Positions 25,233 to 33,507 of a DNA stretch of 64,000 nt are shown piece after piece (position 1 is the first letter of the stretch; every line of letters starts with the position of its first letter). Position numbers and translations under genes: made by a program. The notes under the pieces are model-generated. The model had not been told where the DNA came from, ran no database searches, and saw only the letters and a program-made list of their open reading frames with translations. Origin of the DNA: JAENVU01 sp046598395 (GTDB taxonomy: Bacteria; Actinomycetota; Acidimicrobiia; IMCC26256; JAENVU01); the NCBI GenBank assembly GCA_046598395.1, contig JBKJIQ010000027.1, positions 1 through 64,000 of the forward strand. The letters run 5' to 3'.

Positions 25233-25466
25233 CTACACCTGGATATCGGGTGGGAGTGACATGTCCTTCTCTGCTCCGGTACGAACCGCATTGGCGTGCC
25301 CGTGCTGGTCAAGGTCGAAGTTCACGCGCTGGCCTTGGCGGAGCATGCGGAAGATCGAGCCTTCGAGTGCGCTGGCCGCGAGGAGATAGTCCGTGCGGGT
25401 GCCGTCGGTGGTGACGATGACGCCTTCACCGGTGCCCGGATCGAAGCTGCGCACGACTCCCTGCAT
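25233..25466 (-). CDS. Small cold-shock-domain-like protein
   Basis: The 77-residue protein MQGVVRSFDPGTGEGVIVTT... follows the cold-shock domain layout: GxVxxF-type first strand, G-x-G-x-I second strand, then YLLAASALEGSIFRMLRQGQRVNFDL as the later strands. The aromatic RNP residues of true CspA are only partly present, so RNA or DNA binding is plausible but unproven. The ATG at 25466 lies two bases after the end of rpmB, so it is probably in an operon with L28. Confidence 0.65.
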   Translation of the reverse strand: MQGVVRSFDPGTGEGVIVTTDGTRTDYLLAASALEGSIFRMLRQGQRVNFDLDQHGHANAVRTGAEKDMSLPPDIQV

Positions 25467-25468
25467 GG

Positions 25469-25657
25469 TCAGGGCTTCTGAACTTTTCCGGCCTTGATGC
25501 ACGACGTACACACGTTGAGGCGCCGCGGTGAACCGTTCACGATCGCGCGGACTCGTTGCACGTTCGGGTTCCAGCGCCGGTTGGTACGACGGTGCGAGTG
25601 GCTCAGGCGCTTCCCGAAGATGGGGGACTTGCCACACACTTCGCAGACGGATGACAT
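25469..25657 (-). CDS. rpmB: 50S ribosomal protein L28
   Basis: The 62-residue protein MSSVCEVCGKSPIFGKRLSHSHRRTNRRW... is L28. CEVC near the start and CTSC near the end are the four zinc-binding cysteines of the zinc-containing form. It is divergent from the DAK2 gene and upstream of the cold-shock-like gene. In many bacteria L28 lies upstream of a DAK2 protein and recG, and that neighbourhood is kept here but with rpmB on the opposite strand. Confidence 0.95.
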   Translation of the reverse strand: MSSVCEVCGKSPIFGKRLSHSHRRTNRRWNPNVQRVRAIVNGSPRRLNVCTSCIKAGKVQKP

Positions 25658-25810
25658 GGTGGTCGGGACCTCGGCTCGTTACTCGGAAACGGTGCTTGCG
25701 AAACTCGACGTGCGAAATTCGGTGCCAGCGCCAGAAACAGCTTGGTGCCGGCCTCCCGGAAGAACGAGTCAGGATAGCAGCAAGCCCACGAAACCCGTCA
25801 GTCGACCGCC

Positions 25811-25816
25811 TACGAT
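25811..25816 (+). promoter_or_regulatory. Candidate -10 box for the DAK2 gene
   Basis: TACGAT eight bases before the ATG at 25825. The same hexamer precedes the genes at 30330 and 31595. Confidence 0.45.
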
Positions 25817-25824
25817 GCGCCCGC

Positions 25825-27456
25825 ATGGCGGCACTCGAACGGCTCGGCGCACACGATGTCCGGGCGGTCATCACTCAGTTTCGGGATGCATTGCGCATTC
25901 ATCAGGAGGCCTTGAACCGCCTCAACGTCTATCCCGTCCCCGACGGTGATACCGGCACGAACATGACCCTCACCGTCGAGTCGGTGGTGCAGGAACTCGG
26001 ATCAGCCGAGGGAATGAGCGAGGTCTGCCAGGCCATCGCGCACGGTTCGCTGATGGGCGCCCGCGGCAACTCGGGCGTGATCCTCTCCCAGATCTTGCGA
26101 GGCATTGCGGACACGTTCCGTACAGTGGAGACGGCAGGACCCGCGGAGATCACCAAGGGGTTGCGGACCGCATCCGATGCCGCGTACGAAGCGGTGATGC
26201 GTCCCGTGGAGGGAACCATCCTCACTGTGGTGCGGTGGTCGGCGGAAGCTGCCGAGGGCGCGCACGGAAAGGCCGAGACTTCGCTGGTCGATCTGTTGGA
26301 CGAGGCTTCTGCGGCGGCGCGCCAGGCGGTGGCCCAGACTCCCGAGATGTTGCCGGTCTTGCGTGACGCCGGGGTGGTGGATGCGGGAGGACAGGGTTTT
26401 ACCTTGTTGCTCGATGCCTTCCTCGCGGTGGTCGACGGGCGCGCGATTCCCGAACCCACCGAACGCGCGGCTCCCACCATCGTGGAGACGCACGCCGCGC
26501 AGGGCGACATCTCCGCGTTGCGCTACGAAGTGATGTATCTGCTCGACGCGCCTGACACCACTATCCCGTCGTTCAAGACCACCTGGGCCGCGCTCGGTGA
26601 TTCGATCGTCGTGGTCGGTGGCGACGGGCTCTGGAACTGTCACGTTCATACCGACGACATCGGAGGTGCGATCGAAGCAGGAATCGAAGCCGGTCGTCCG
26701 CGCCAGATCCGCGTGACAGATCTGATCGAGCAGGTGGAAGAAGAGCGGTGGGTGACCGAACACGTCCCGGCGGTTGTGGTGCATGCGCCCGAAGACCTGG
26801 TGGAGACGGCGGTGGTTGCGATCGGCGTGGGTGACGGTGTGCGCCGGTTGCTCGCGAGCCTCGGAGTGCAAGAGATCGTTGCGGGCGGCCAGTCGATGAA
26901 CCCGTCGACCGCGCAGATCCTCGAAGCGGTGGAGCGGTGCCCGTCACAGTCGGTGATCGTCCTACCCAACAACAAGAACATCGTGCCGGTAGCGCGCCAG
27001 GTTGATGGGCTCACCGAGAAGTCCGTCGCGGTCGTGCCCACCCATTCGATGGTGGAGGCACTTGCGGCACTGGTGGGGTACGACCCCGATGCGGATCTTC
27101 AGACCAATGTGACGGCGTTGGCCGAGGCCGTGACGCGCGTCTCGGCCGGAGAGGTCACCCAATCGGTGCGCGACACCGTGGCGGAGTGTGGGCCCATCCG
27201 GAAGGGCGACTGGATCGCGATCAGCCGGGACGGCATTTGCATTGCGGCGCCCTCCGCCGCCGATGCCGCGTTCGCACTGGTCGACGAGCTGATCGACGAT
27301 GACTCGGAGATCGTCACCGTCCTCGTTGGTGCCGACGCTCGGAGCGCGGACACCCAGCGGGTGCGCGAGCACCTCGGCTTCCGTCATCCCGGGGTGGAGG
27401 TAGAAGTGCACGACGGCGGACAACCGTTGTACCCGTATCTGATCGGGGTGGAGTAG
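25825..27456 (+). CDS. DAK2-domain protein, FakA-like fatty acid kinase
   Basis: The 543-residue protein opens with a DAK2 domain: LNRLNVYPVPDGDTGTNMTLT holds the Mg-ATP aspartates, and GARGNSGVILSQILRGIA follows. The C-terminal half (HVHTDDIGGAIEAGIEAGRPRQIRVTDLIEQV onward) is the region that in FakA meets the fatty-acid-binding FakB. In Firmicutes FakA phosphorylates exogenous fatty acids; no FakB (DegV) gene is in the window. The ATG at 25825 has a leaderless-type -10 eight bases upstream. The recG gene follows 26 bases later. Confidence 0.85.
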   Translation: MAALERLGAHDVRAVITQFRDALRIHQEALNRLNVYPVPDGDTGTNMTLTVESVVQELGSAEGMSEVCQAIAHGSLMGARGNSGVILSQILRGIADTFRTVETAGPAEITKGLRTASDAAYEAVMRPVEGTILTVVRWSAEAAEGAHGKAETSLVDLLDEASAAARQAVAQTPEMLPVLRDAGVVDAGGQGFTLLLDAFLAVVDGRAIPEPTERAAPTIVETHAAQGDISALRYEVMYLLDAPDTTIPSFKTTWAALGDSIVVVGGDGLWNCHVHTDDIGGAIEAGIEAGRPRQIRVTDLIEQVEEERWVTEHVPAVVVHAPEDLVETAVVAIGVGDGVRRLLASLGVQEIVAGGQSMNPSTAQILEAVERCPSQSVIVLPNNKNIVPVARQVDGLTEKSVAVVPTHSMVEALAALVGYDPDADLQTNVTALAEAVTRVSAGEVTQSVRDTVAECGPIRKGDWIAISRDGICIAAPSAADAAFALVDELIDDDSEIVTVLVGADARSADTQRVREHLGFRHPGVEVEVHDGGQPLYPYLIGVE

Positions 27457-27482
27457 TCACGGCACCGCCCCGCACTCTGCGA

Positions 27483-29591
27483 ATGCTGGCGGCCACGCCG
27501 CTGGCCGACGTTCCCGGGATCTCTGCCCGCATGCTCGACAAGCTTGCGGCCATGAAGCCGCCGATCGAGTCGGTCCTCGACCTCGTGGGCCACTACCCGC
27601 GCCGCTACCACGACCGCACCCGCCAATCCGATATCGCCGAGCTCGCCGTGGGTGAGGAAGCGACCATCGTGGCGGTGGTGCAACGGAGTTCGAGTCGGGT
27701 CACGCGCAACCGCAAGAAGATGGTCGAGGCGGTGGTGGAAGATGCGAGTGGCTTGCTCAATCTCGTGTTCTTCAATCAGCCATGGCGTGAGAAGCAACTC
27801 GTTGCGGGTACCGAACTCGCGCTCTACGGAAAGCTCGACGTGTTCCGCGGGAAACGGCAGCTCACCAATCCGGTCGTCGACATTCTCGGCCGCGCCGGTG
27901 ACGCCAAGACCGGTGTGGTCGTGCCGATCTATCCGCAATCGGGAAAGGCCGATGTCTCCACGCATGAGATCCAGCCCGTGGTCGGTTGTGTGCTCGAGTG
28001 GATCGGTCCGCTCGCCGAGACCCTGCCCGATGATCTGTTGGCCGAACTCAAATTAGTGGGCCGCACGACGGCGTATCGAGATGTGCACGTTCCTCCCTCG
28101 GGACGCGAGGCGGCCCGCGCGCAGCGGCGGTTGCGCTTCGATGAGTTCCTCCGCATGCAGGTGGGATTGGTGGCGCGCAAGCGGGCCATCGAAGCGGACG
28201 CGTCCGGGATCGCCCACGAGGTTGAAGGCGAACTGGTGCGTCGCTTCCTCGACGCGCTGCCGTTCCCGCTGACCGGTGATCAGCAGACGGCGATCGACGT
28301 GATCAGCGCCGACATGGCCCGCCCGGTTCCGATGCACCGGTTGCTTCAGGGTGAGGTGGGATCAGGCAAGACGCTGGTGGCGATCACCGCGCTCCTGATG
28401 GCCGTGCAGAGTGGATACCAGGGCGCGTTGATGGCCCCGACGGAAGTGTTGGCGGAGCAGTTGTATTCGGTGGCGACCGCAACACTGTCCACGTTGAGCG
28501 TACCGAGCGTGGGTACGTTGCTGGCCGAGCGGCCCGTCACGGTGGCGTTGCTCACCAACCGCGTGGGAGCGGCCGACCGTCGTCGGATCGCCGCCGGGCT
28601 GCAGGCCGGTGAGATCGACATCGTCATTGGGACCCACGCGCTCTTGTATGGCGACGCGCCGTTCACGAAGCTGGGCATGATCGTGATCGATGAGCAACAT
28701 CGGTTTGGTGTCGAGCAGCGCGCGCTACTGCGCGATCTGGGCGACTCGCCCGACATGTTGGTGATGACCGCGACTCCGATTCCGCGGACCGCGGCGATGT
28801 TGGTCTACGGCGACCTCGACCGCAGTGAGTTGCGCCAGATGCCGCCGGGGCGAAACCCGGTGACTACCGAGGTCATCGGTCCCGATCCCATCGATCGCGC
28901 GCTGGCCTACGATCGGTTGCGCGCGCAGATCGCGGCCGGCCATCAGGCCTATGTGGTGTGTCCGCTGGTGGAGGGATCGCCCAAGATCGAGGCCAAGGCC
29001 GCCACCGAGGAGTTGGAAGAGCTCAGCGGCGGCGAACTGTTCGGACTTCGGCTGGGCCTCTTGCACGGCCAGATGAAGTCGGTGGAGAAGGAGGCCGCGA
29101 TGAGCGCGTTCCGGTCGGGCCAGACCCAAGTGCTGGTGGCCACCACCGTCATCGAGGTGGGGGTCGACGTGCCCAACGCGACCGTGATGATCGTGGAGGA
29201 CGCCGACCGGTTCGGGTTGTCGCAGCTCCATCAGTTGCGCGGTCGCGTTGGGCGCGGCGGCGGGGAGTCATGGTGTTACCTGTTCGCGGATCCGTCCACC
29301 TCCGATGGCGAAGCTCGGATGGAAGCGATCGAGGCGTCCTCCGACGGGTTTCTCCTGGCGGAGCGGGATCTCGAGATCCGAGGATCGGGGCAGGTATTCG
29401 GCGAGCGTCAGGCCGGACTCGGGGACTTGAAGTTGGGTCGACTCCCGCGCGATGAGAAGTATGTGATGTTTGCGCGCACCGCGGCCGAGCAGATCCTGGA
29501 TGCGGATCCGAAACTGAAGCGCAACCGCGCGCTCGCGGAAGAAGTGGAAGATCTTCTGGGCGACGACGTCGAGTTCTTGTTCAAGAGTTAG
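27483..29591 (+). CDS. recG: ATP-dependent DNA helicase RecG
   Basis: The 702-residue superfamily 2 helicase remodels stalled replication forks and Holliday junctions. It has the N-terminal wedge/OB region (SVLDLVGHYPRRYHDRT...), Walker A GEVGSGKTLVAITAL, the DEQH box VIDEQHRFGVEQR, MTATPIPRTAAMLVYGDLD, and the C-terminal TTVIEVGVDVPNATVM and QLHQLRGRVGRG motifs. Length is normal. It is in the same direction as the DAK2 gene and probably co-transcribed. It is convergent with the Nudix gene. Confidence 0.95.
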   Translation: MLAATPLADVPGISARMLDKLAAMKPPIESVLDLVGHYPRRYHDRTRQSDIAELAVGEEATIVAVVQRSSSRVTRNRKKMVEAVVEDASGLLNLVFFNQPWREKQLVAGTELALYGKLDVFRGKRQLTNPVVDILGRAGDAKTGVVVPIYPQSGKADVSTHEIQPVVGCVLEWIGPLAETLPDDLLAELKLVGRTTAYRDVHVPPSGREAARAQRRLRFDEFLRMQVGLVARKRAIEADASGIAHEVEGELVRRFLDALPFPLTGDQQTAIDVISADMARPVPMHRLLQGEVGSGKTLVAITALLMAVQSGYQGALMAPTEVLAEQLYSVATATLSTLSVPSVGTLLAERPVTVALLTNRVGAADRRRIAAGLQAGEIDIVIGTHALLYGDAPFTKLGMIVIDEQHRFGVEQRALLRDLGDSPDMLVMTATPIPRTAAMLVYGDLDRSELRQMPPGRNPVTTEVIGPDPIDRALAYDRLRAQIAAGHQAYVVCPLVEGSPKIEAKAATEELEELSGGELFGLRLGLLHGQMKSVEKEAAMSAFRSGQTQVLVATTVIEVGVDVPNATVMIVEDADRFGLSQLHQLRGRVGRGGGESWCYLFADPSTSDGEARMEAIEASSDGFLLAERDLEIRGSGQVFGERQAGLGDLKLGRLPRDEKYVMFARTAAEQILDADPKLKRNRALAEEVEDLLGDDVEFLFKS

Positions 29592-29660
29592 GCGACGAAA
29601 TGCGACGTGGATTGTTCGGATTGTTCATCGTGGCCCCGCGCGGATGTCCCAAGTCCCCCT

Positions 29661-29707
29661 GCGTTTGTCGACGAGGTGGCGCTCAGGGCACACGATCCGA
29701 CAAACGC
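29661..29707. repeat. Inverted repeat between convergent recG and Nudix genes
   Basis: A 10-base arm at 29661-29670 (GCGTTTGTCG) is matched by its exact complement at 29698-29707, separated by 27 bases. It lies in the 121-base gap between two convergent genes and could form a stem-loop that ends transcription, although there is no T-run. Confidence 0.45.
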
Positions 29708-29712
29708 CGGCC

Positions 29713-30288
29713 TTATCGGGCGCGCCAAGCGTCGCGGGCAAGATGGGCGAGAGCTTTGTGGTTCGCGTGCCACTCGTCGACGGCATCGATCTCCCGGTAT
29801 TCGGCGGCCAGCGATTCATGCGAGATGGTGATCGGTCCGGCCGCGACCTCGCAGTGGTAGAGAACACTGACCACTGCGTGCGGACCGAACTCGGTGTCGG
29901 CCGGCCGGCCGATGGCGTCGATGAGTTCGAGGTTGGTCACGTTCAGGCCCACCTCCTCGGCCACCTCGCGCACCACGGTGGTGGCGGGGGTTTCGCCCGG
30001 ATCAACCCAGCCGCTGATCATGCCCCATTTGTGGTCGTCGGCCCGCTGCACCATGAGCATGTGGCCGTCGGCATCGAAGATCGCCGCGTCGGCCCCGACC
30101 TTGGCGCTCACATATCCCAGATCCTTGGCGAGCCGCGCTCGAACCTCGGGTTCGGGCAGATCCAGCGCCTCCGCGTAGCCCCGAGTCGCGAGGTCGAGCA
30201 GCCGAGTGCATCGTTCGCGGTCGTACGGGTCGGTGGCGTAATGGAGCCCGGTCTGGGCGATCGCGCGGAGTTCGTCGAGCAAGGTCAA
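29713..30288 (-). CDS. Nudix hydrolase with N-terminal helper domain
   Basis: This 191-residue protein has an N-terminal helical domain (LDELRAIAQTGLHYATDPYDRERCTRLLDLA) typical of Nudix proteins with the PF12535-type N-terminus. The Nudix box GWVDPGETPATTVVREVAEEVGL follows, with all conserved residues (G, E, REVxEExG). Such enzymes hydrolyse a nucleoside diphosphate linked to another group; the substrate is not predictable. The best start is TTG at 30288; another TTG follows two codons later. It is convergent with recG. Confidence 0.85.
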   Translation of the reverse strand: MTLLDELRAIAQTGLHYATDPYDRERCTRLLDLATRGYAEALDLPEPEVRARLAKDLGYVSAKVGADAAIFDADGHMLMVQRADDHKWGMISGWVDPGETPATTVVREVAEEVGLNVTNLELIDAIGRPADTEFGPHAVVSVLYHCEVAAGPITISHESLAAEYREIDAVDEWHANHKALAHLARDAWRAR

Positions 30289-30317
30289 GCGGTCGATGGC
30301 TTCGACGTTACGACACC

Positions 30318-30323
30318 TACGAT
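30318..30323 (+). promoter_or_regulatory. Candidate -10 box for the 49-codon gene
   Basis: TACGAT six bases before the ATG at 30330, the same leaderless geometry as the larger genes. Confidence 0.4.
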
Positions 30324-30329
30324 CCGCCG

Positions 30330-30479
30330 ATGACCAAGCTGGTGATCATCGGCGCAACCGTCGTGGTTCCCACGCCTGTGAACGCACTCCTCGCGCGCCG
30401 GGCGATCGAGGCCGCGGCCAACCAGCTCCCGCCGGAGTCCATCCCGGCCGCCGATCTCATCGCCGACCTCGACTCGTAG
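30330..30479 (+). CDS. Small 49-residue protein, unknown
   Basis: The peptide begins MTKLVIIGATVVVPTPVNAL, a hydrophobic stretch long enough to enter the membrane. It ends with an acidic tail (PESIPAADLIADLDS). I recognise no family. It has a clean TACGAT box six bases upstream and codon use like its neighbours (third-position G/C), which argues for a real gene. It lies between the Nudix gene and the synthetase-like gene, both on the other strand. Confidence 0.5.
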   Translation: MTKLVIIGATVVVPTPVNALLARRAIEAAANQLPPESIPAADLIADLDS

Positions 30480-30521
30480 GGCCCGCTTCACCGGCGAGCG
30501 AGGGCCCGCGGCACCCCGAGA

Positions 30522-31439
30522 TCAGGTTGCGAGGGAGGTGAGGCGGTCGAGACCGAGGCCGCCGGTGAGGAGCCGCTCCTTGCGGCTGCCCATGAGTTGC
30601 TGCGTCCAGTCGGTGAATCCACCGTCGCCGACCTCCATCGCGTCGGGGCCAGTGCCGACGATGACCTTGAAACACATGTCGCGGTAGTAGCCCCGGCCCG
30701 AGGCGCGGTCCGGGTCGGCGACGACGTTCGCATCGCGCAAAGCGTTTCGGGCGTCGTCGACCAGTGCGACCGTGAACTCGTCGCGCAGGCTGGTGAGTCG
30801 CACCTCGATTTCCCGGTTGGTCACCGCCTTGACCGCGTCGACCAGCACCTGGAGTTGCTCGTTCAACGCGTCGCGTTCGAAATCGAGGTTCCCCCTGTCG
30901 CGTCCCGCGGTGACGAGTCCGAGCACGGAGAAGTGGGCCTGACCCTGATCGCCGAACGGTTGCGCGCGCAGAATCCGCTGGACCGCAGCCAAACGATGGA
31001 TGTGCGAGTGGGGCACTGATCGTCGGCGCCAGGCCGCGATGAGCGCGAGCGCGTTGGTGGGATCGGCGGCGACTTCGCTCCCGCGAACGGTTGCGACAAC
31101 CTTGTGTTGGTGCACCGTGGCCACCACTGAGTGGGTACCCAGCGGCGTGACGGGCGCGAGTTCGAGGAAGTCGAACGAGGCAGGAACCGCCGCGATGACG
31201 GTGGCAATCACTTGGTGCAACGACCGAGCGTCGACCGTTCCGGGCTCGACGAAGCGATCCGTGCCCGCGCGGCGGACGATGCCGGCCGGGGTCTGGCGCT
31301 CGGCTCGGAGTCGCATCACCTCGAGCAGGAACGTGGTGAGATCGGCGCCGCTCACCTCGTCGGCGAGAACGGCCAGGGCATTTTCCTCACCCAGCGCGGC
31401 GAGAACCCGCCGGATCACCGCGTCCGCCTCGCTTGCCAT
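30522..31439 (-). CDS. Uncharacterised protein resembling a class II aminoacyl-tRNA synthetase core
   Basis: I do not recognise a named family for this 305-residue protein. FSVLGLVTAGRDRGNLDFER and the ending KERLLTGGLGLDRLTSLA recall class II synthetase motifs 2 and 3, the latter the GxGxGxR-like ATP-binding turn (here G-L-G-L-D-R). FLELAPVTPLGTHSVVATV also fits the strand preceding motif 2 of HisRS/HisZ-like proteins. No anticodon-binding or tRNA-contact domain is seen, so it is more likely a synthetase paralogue acting on another substrate. The ATG has a minus-strand TAGGGT six bases upstream. Confidence 0.55.
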   Translation of the reverse strand: MASEADAVIRRVLAALGEENALAVLADEVSGADLTTFLLEVMRLRAERQTPAGIVRRAGTDRFVEPGTVDARSLHQVIATVIAAVPASFDFLELAPVTPLGTHSVVATVHQHKVVATVRGSEVAADPTNALALIAAWRRRSVPHSHIHRLAAVQRILRAQPFGDQGQAHFSVLGLVTAGRDRGNLDFERDALNEQLQVLVDAVKAVTNREIEVRLTSLRDEFTVALVDDARNALRDANVVADPDRASGRGYYRDMCFKVIVGTGPDAMEVGDGGFTDWTQQLMGSRKERLLTGGLGLDRLTSLAT

Positions 31440-31445
31440 GGCGAA

Positions 31446-31451
31446 ACCCTA
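31446..31451 (-). promoter_or_regulatory. Candidate -10 box for the synthetase-like gene
   Basis: Minus-strand TAGGGT six bases before the ATG at 31439. Confidence 0.4.
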
Positions 31452-31581
31452 TGAGTTCGGCTGCGGGGTAGCCGTCCAAATATGTAGCGGTGCCAGCCTG
31501 GGCGCAGGGCCTCTCCGCGGTTTCGCTGATCCGGGAACTCGGCGGAACCCGGCGGAAGCGGTGGAACGGATCACCGACCCG

Positions 31582-31587
31582 TACGAT
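31582..31587 (+). promoter_or_regulatory. Candidate -10 box for rsmD
   Basis: TACGAT seven bases before the ATG at 31595. It may drive the long rsmD-coaD-sepIVA run. Confidence 0.45.
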
Positions 31588-31594
31588 CCGTGTC

Positions 31595-32248
31595 ATGAGT
31601 CAACGAGCGCAAAGCAGTGGACGCGGGCCCCGCGTCATCGCGGGGGACATGGGCGGCCTGCACCTCGTAGTGGGCAAGGGTGGGAACACCAGGCCCACCA
31701 CCGATCGGGTAAAGGAGTCGGTGTTCGGCGCACTCGGTGGAGAACGCCTGGCCGGCGCGAATGTGCTCGACGGATTCTCGGGCTGCGGCGCCCTGGCCAT
31801 CGAAGCATTGTCTCGCGGTGCCGAGCGCGCGACCCTCGTGGACCGTGACCCACGGGCCGTCGACGCGATTCGCCGGAATCTGATCAGCACCAAATGCGGA
31901 GACCGGGCGATGCTCCAACGCCGTGGTTTCTCGGGCTACCTCAGGGGTCGCACCCCAGAGACCCCCTTTGACCTGGTGTTTCTCGATCCGCCCTACGAGA
32001 TGACCGGCGCGGAGCTCGGGGTGGTCCTCGAGCTGTTGACCGCTCCTGGTTGGCTCAGCCCGGAGGCCGGCGTGGTGATCGAACGTCCGGTTGCCGCGGG
32101 CGCGCCGCCGATTCCCAAAGGTTGGGAAGTCGCGTGGGAACGGACCTTCGGCGATACGCTCGTAGTCCTCGCCGGCCCCGGAGCCGGTGAGCTCGCCGAA
32201 GCCGGTGCGGCGGACGACCACACGTCGCACGCCCCGCCGACTGACTAG
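31595..32248 (+). CDS. rsmD: 16S rRNA (guanine(966)-N2)-methyltransferase
   Basis: The 217-residue Rossmann methyltransferase methylates G966 of 16S rRNA using S-adenosylmethionine. RVIAGDMGGLHLVV and TRPTTDRVKESVFGAL are the family N-terminus, NVLDGFSGCGALAIEALSRGA binds SAM, and FDLVFLDPPYE contains the catalytic DPPY. The last 30 residues are an Ala/Asp-rich tail. rsmD followed by coaD is a widely conserved pair. The ATG at 31595 has the leaderless-type -10 box; a frame open further upstream lacks family sequence. Confidence 0.93.
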   Translation: MSQRAQSSGRGPRVIAGDMGGLHLVVGKGGNTRPTTDRVKESVFGALGGERLAGANVLDGFSGCGALAIEALSRGAERATLVDRDPRAVDAIRRNLISTKCGDRAMLQRRGFSGYLRGRTPETPFDLVFLDPPYEMTGAELGVVLELLTAPGWLSPEAGVVIERPVAAGAPPIPKGWEVAWERTFGDTLVVLAGPGAGELAEAGAADDHTSHAPPTD

Positions 32249-32307
32249 CCCGCCGATTGACTAGCCCGCCGATTTGATCTGACGCCGACCGAGGAGTGTT
32301 CGAAGCT

Positions 32308-32799
32308 GTGGCCACCGCCCTTTGCCCGGGTTCCTTCGACCCGGTCACCCTCGGTCACCTCGACATCATCGAGCGAACCGCGCGCCACTTCGATCGCGTC
32401 ATCGTCGCGGTGATTCGGAACCCGCAGAAGTCGAAGTCGCTCTTTACGCTGCAGGAACGCCAAGCGATGCTGCACGAGGTCACCGCGCACCTGGGCAACG
32501 TGGAGATCGAGTTTTTCAAAGGGTTGCTCGTTGACTTCGCCCGCGATCACGGGGCCGCGGCGATCGTCAAAGGACTGCGTGCGGTCTCGGACTTCGACTA
32601 CGAGCTGCAGATGGCGCAGATGAACCAGCGCCTCTCGGGGATCGACACCTTCTTCATTTCCACCACACCGCAGCATTCGTTCTTATCGTCGAGCCTTGTG
32701 CGTGAAGTCGCGAAGTTCGGCGGCGATGTGTCGAGCATGGTGCCGCCCCTCGTCCGTGAGCGGCTCGCCGAACGTTTCGAGAAGGGAACTCCCGCGTGA
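32308..32799 (+). CDS. coaD: Phosphopantetheine adenylyltransferase
   Basis: This 163-residue enzyme makes dephospho-CoA from 4'-phosphopantetheine and ATP. CPGSFDPVTLGHLDIIERTA carries the nucleotidyl-transferase TxGH-like motif (TLGH). FVxFFKGLL-type substrate residues, VKGLRAVSDFDYELQMAQMN and the ISSSLVRE-like HSFLSSSLVREVA are present. I prefer the GTG at 32308, 11 bases after GAGGAG, because the family starts a few residues before the PGSFDP motif; a GTG at 32296 is in frame. It overlaps the SepIVA-like gene by four bases. Confidence 0.93.
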   Translation: MATALCPGSFDPVTLGHLDIIERTARHFDRVIVAVIRNPQKSKSLFTLQERQAMLHEVTAHLGNVEIEFFKGLLVDFARDHGAAAIVKGLRAVSDFDYELQMAQMNQRLSGIDTFFISTTPQHSFLSSSLVREVAKFGGDVSSMVPPLVRERLAERFEKGTPA

Positions 32800-33341
32800 C
32801 CGACGTCGAACAGTTCACCGGGAGTCCGCTCGATACCGAGGAGCTGATTCTCCAGGTCCGAGACCACATCGAGACGGCCCGCTCGGTACCGATGTCGGCC
32901 AGTGTCATGGTCAACCGTGACGAGCTGATCGGTCTTCTCGAAGATGCCATCGGCGCGCTCCCCGAAGAGATCCGCCAGGCGCGGTGGCTGCTCAAAGAGC
33001 GCGAGGAGTTCCTGACGAAGGCCCGCCGCGAGGCCGAAGACATCATCGACGCCGGCCGCCAACAGGCCCAGCGGATGGTGGAAAAGACCGAGGTCGTGCG
33101 GGAGGCCAACCTGCATGCGCGGCGGATCGTCGACGATGCCGAGAAGACCTCTCGGGACCTCAAGCACGAGGCCGAGGACTACATCGACCAGAAACTGGCG
33201 AGTTTCGAAGTGGTGCTGGAGCGGACGATGGCCGCGGTCACCAAAGGCCGCGAGCGCCTGCAAGTGGTGATCCCGGCCGCGGAGGTCGAAATCGAGGACG
33301 AACTCGAAGAGGGCAGTTTCTTCGACCAAGACATCCCGTAA
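32796..33341 (+). CDS. SepIVA/DivIVA-like coiled-coil protein
   Basis: The 181-residue protein is almost wholly helical. A long coiled coil (roughly residues 60-165, with KEREEFLTKARREAEDIIDA and VREANLHARRIVDDAEKTSR) resembles DivIVA and mycobacterial SepIVA. In Mycobacterium the SepIVA gene lies in the same position, between coaD and the DUF177 gene. It probably organises cell division or envelope growth in the cytoplasm. The GTG overlaps the coaD stop. The tail is acidic (EIEDELEEGSFFDQDIP). Confidence 0.75.
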   Translation: MTDVEQFTGSPLDTEELILQVRDHIETARSVPMSASVMVNRDELIGLLEDAIGALPEEIRQARWLLKEREEFLTKARREAEDIIDAGRQQAQRMVEKTEVVREANLHARRIVDDAEKTSRDLKHEAEDYIDQKLASFEVVLERTMAAVTKGRERLQVVIPAAEVEIEDELEEGSFFDQDIP

Positions 33342-33345
33342 CGTC

Positions 33346-33507
33346 ACTTCCCGCTCATGCGACTGCGTCGCGGGCCGCTCGGGCCCCGCTCGCCAACCGC
33401 GGGCCGACCGACGCAGGCTGGGTGCCTCGCTTCGGACTTCCCGCTCATGCGACTGCGTCGCGGGCCGCTCGGGCCCCGCTCGCCAACCGCGGGCCGACCG
33501 ACGCAGG
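33346..33507. repeat. Two 72-base direct repeats, period 90, GC-rich
   Basis: Copy one at 33346-33417 and copy two at 33436-33507 appear identical and are separated by 18 bases. Each contains palindrome-like GC stretches (CGGGCCGCTCGGGCCCCG). The minus-strand reading includes GPERPATQSHEREV. It lies between the SepIVA-like and DUF177 genes. Related, diverged copies occur at 14.69 and 15.74 kb. Confidence 0.9.

Noticed and set aside
29592..29712. tRNA gene in the recG-Nudix gap
   Set aside because: The inverted repeat resembles a stem, but there is no TPsiC loop sequence or cloverleaf pairing.
33346..33507. CRISPR array
   Set aside because: There are only two copies, 72 bases long with an 18-base gap, and no cas genes. 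This does not fit repeat-spacer structure.
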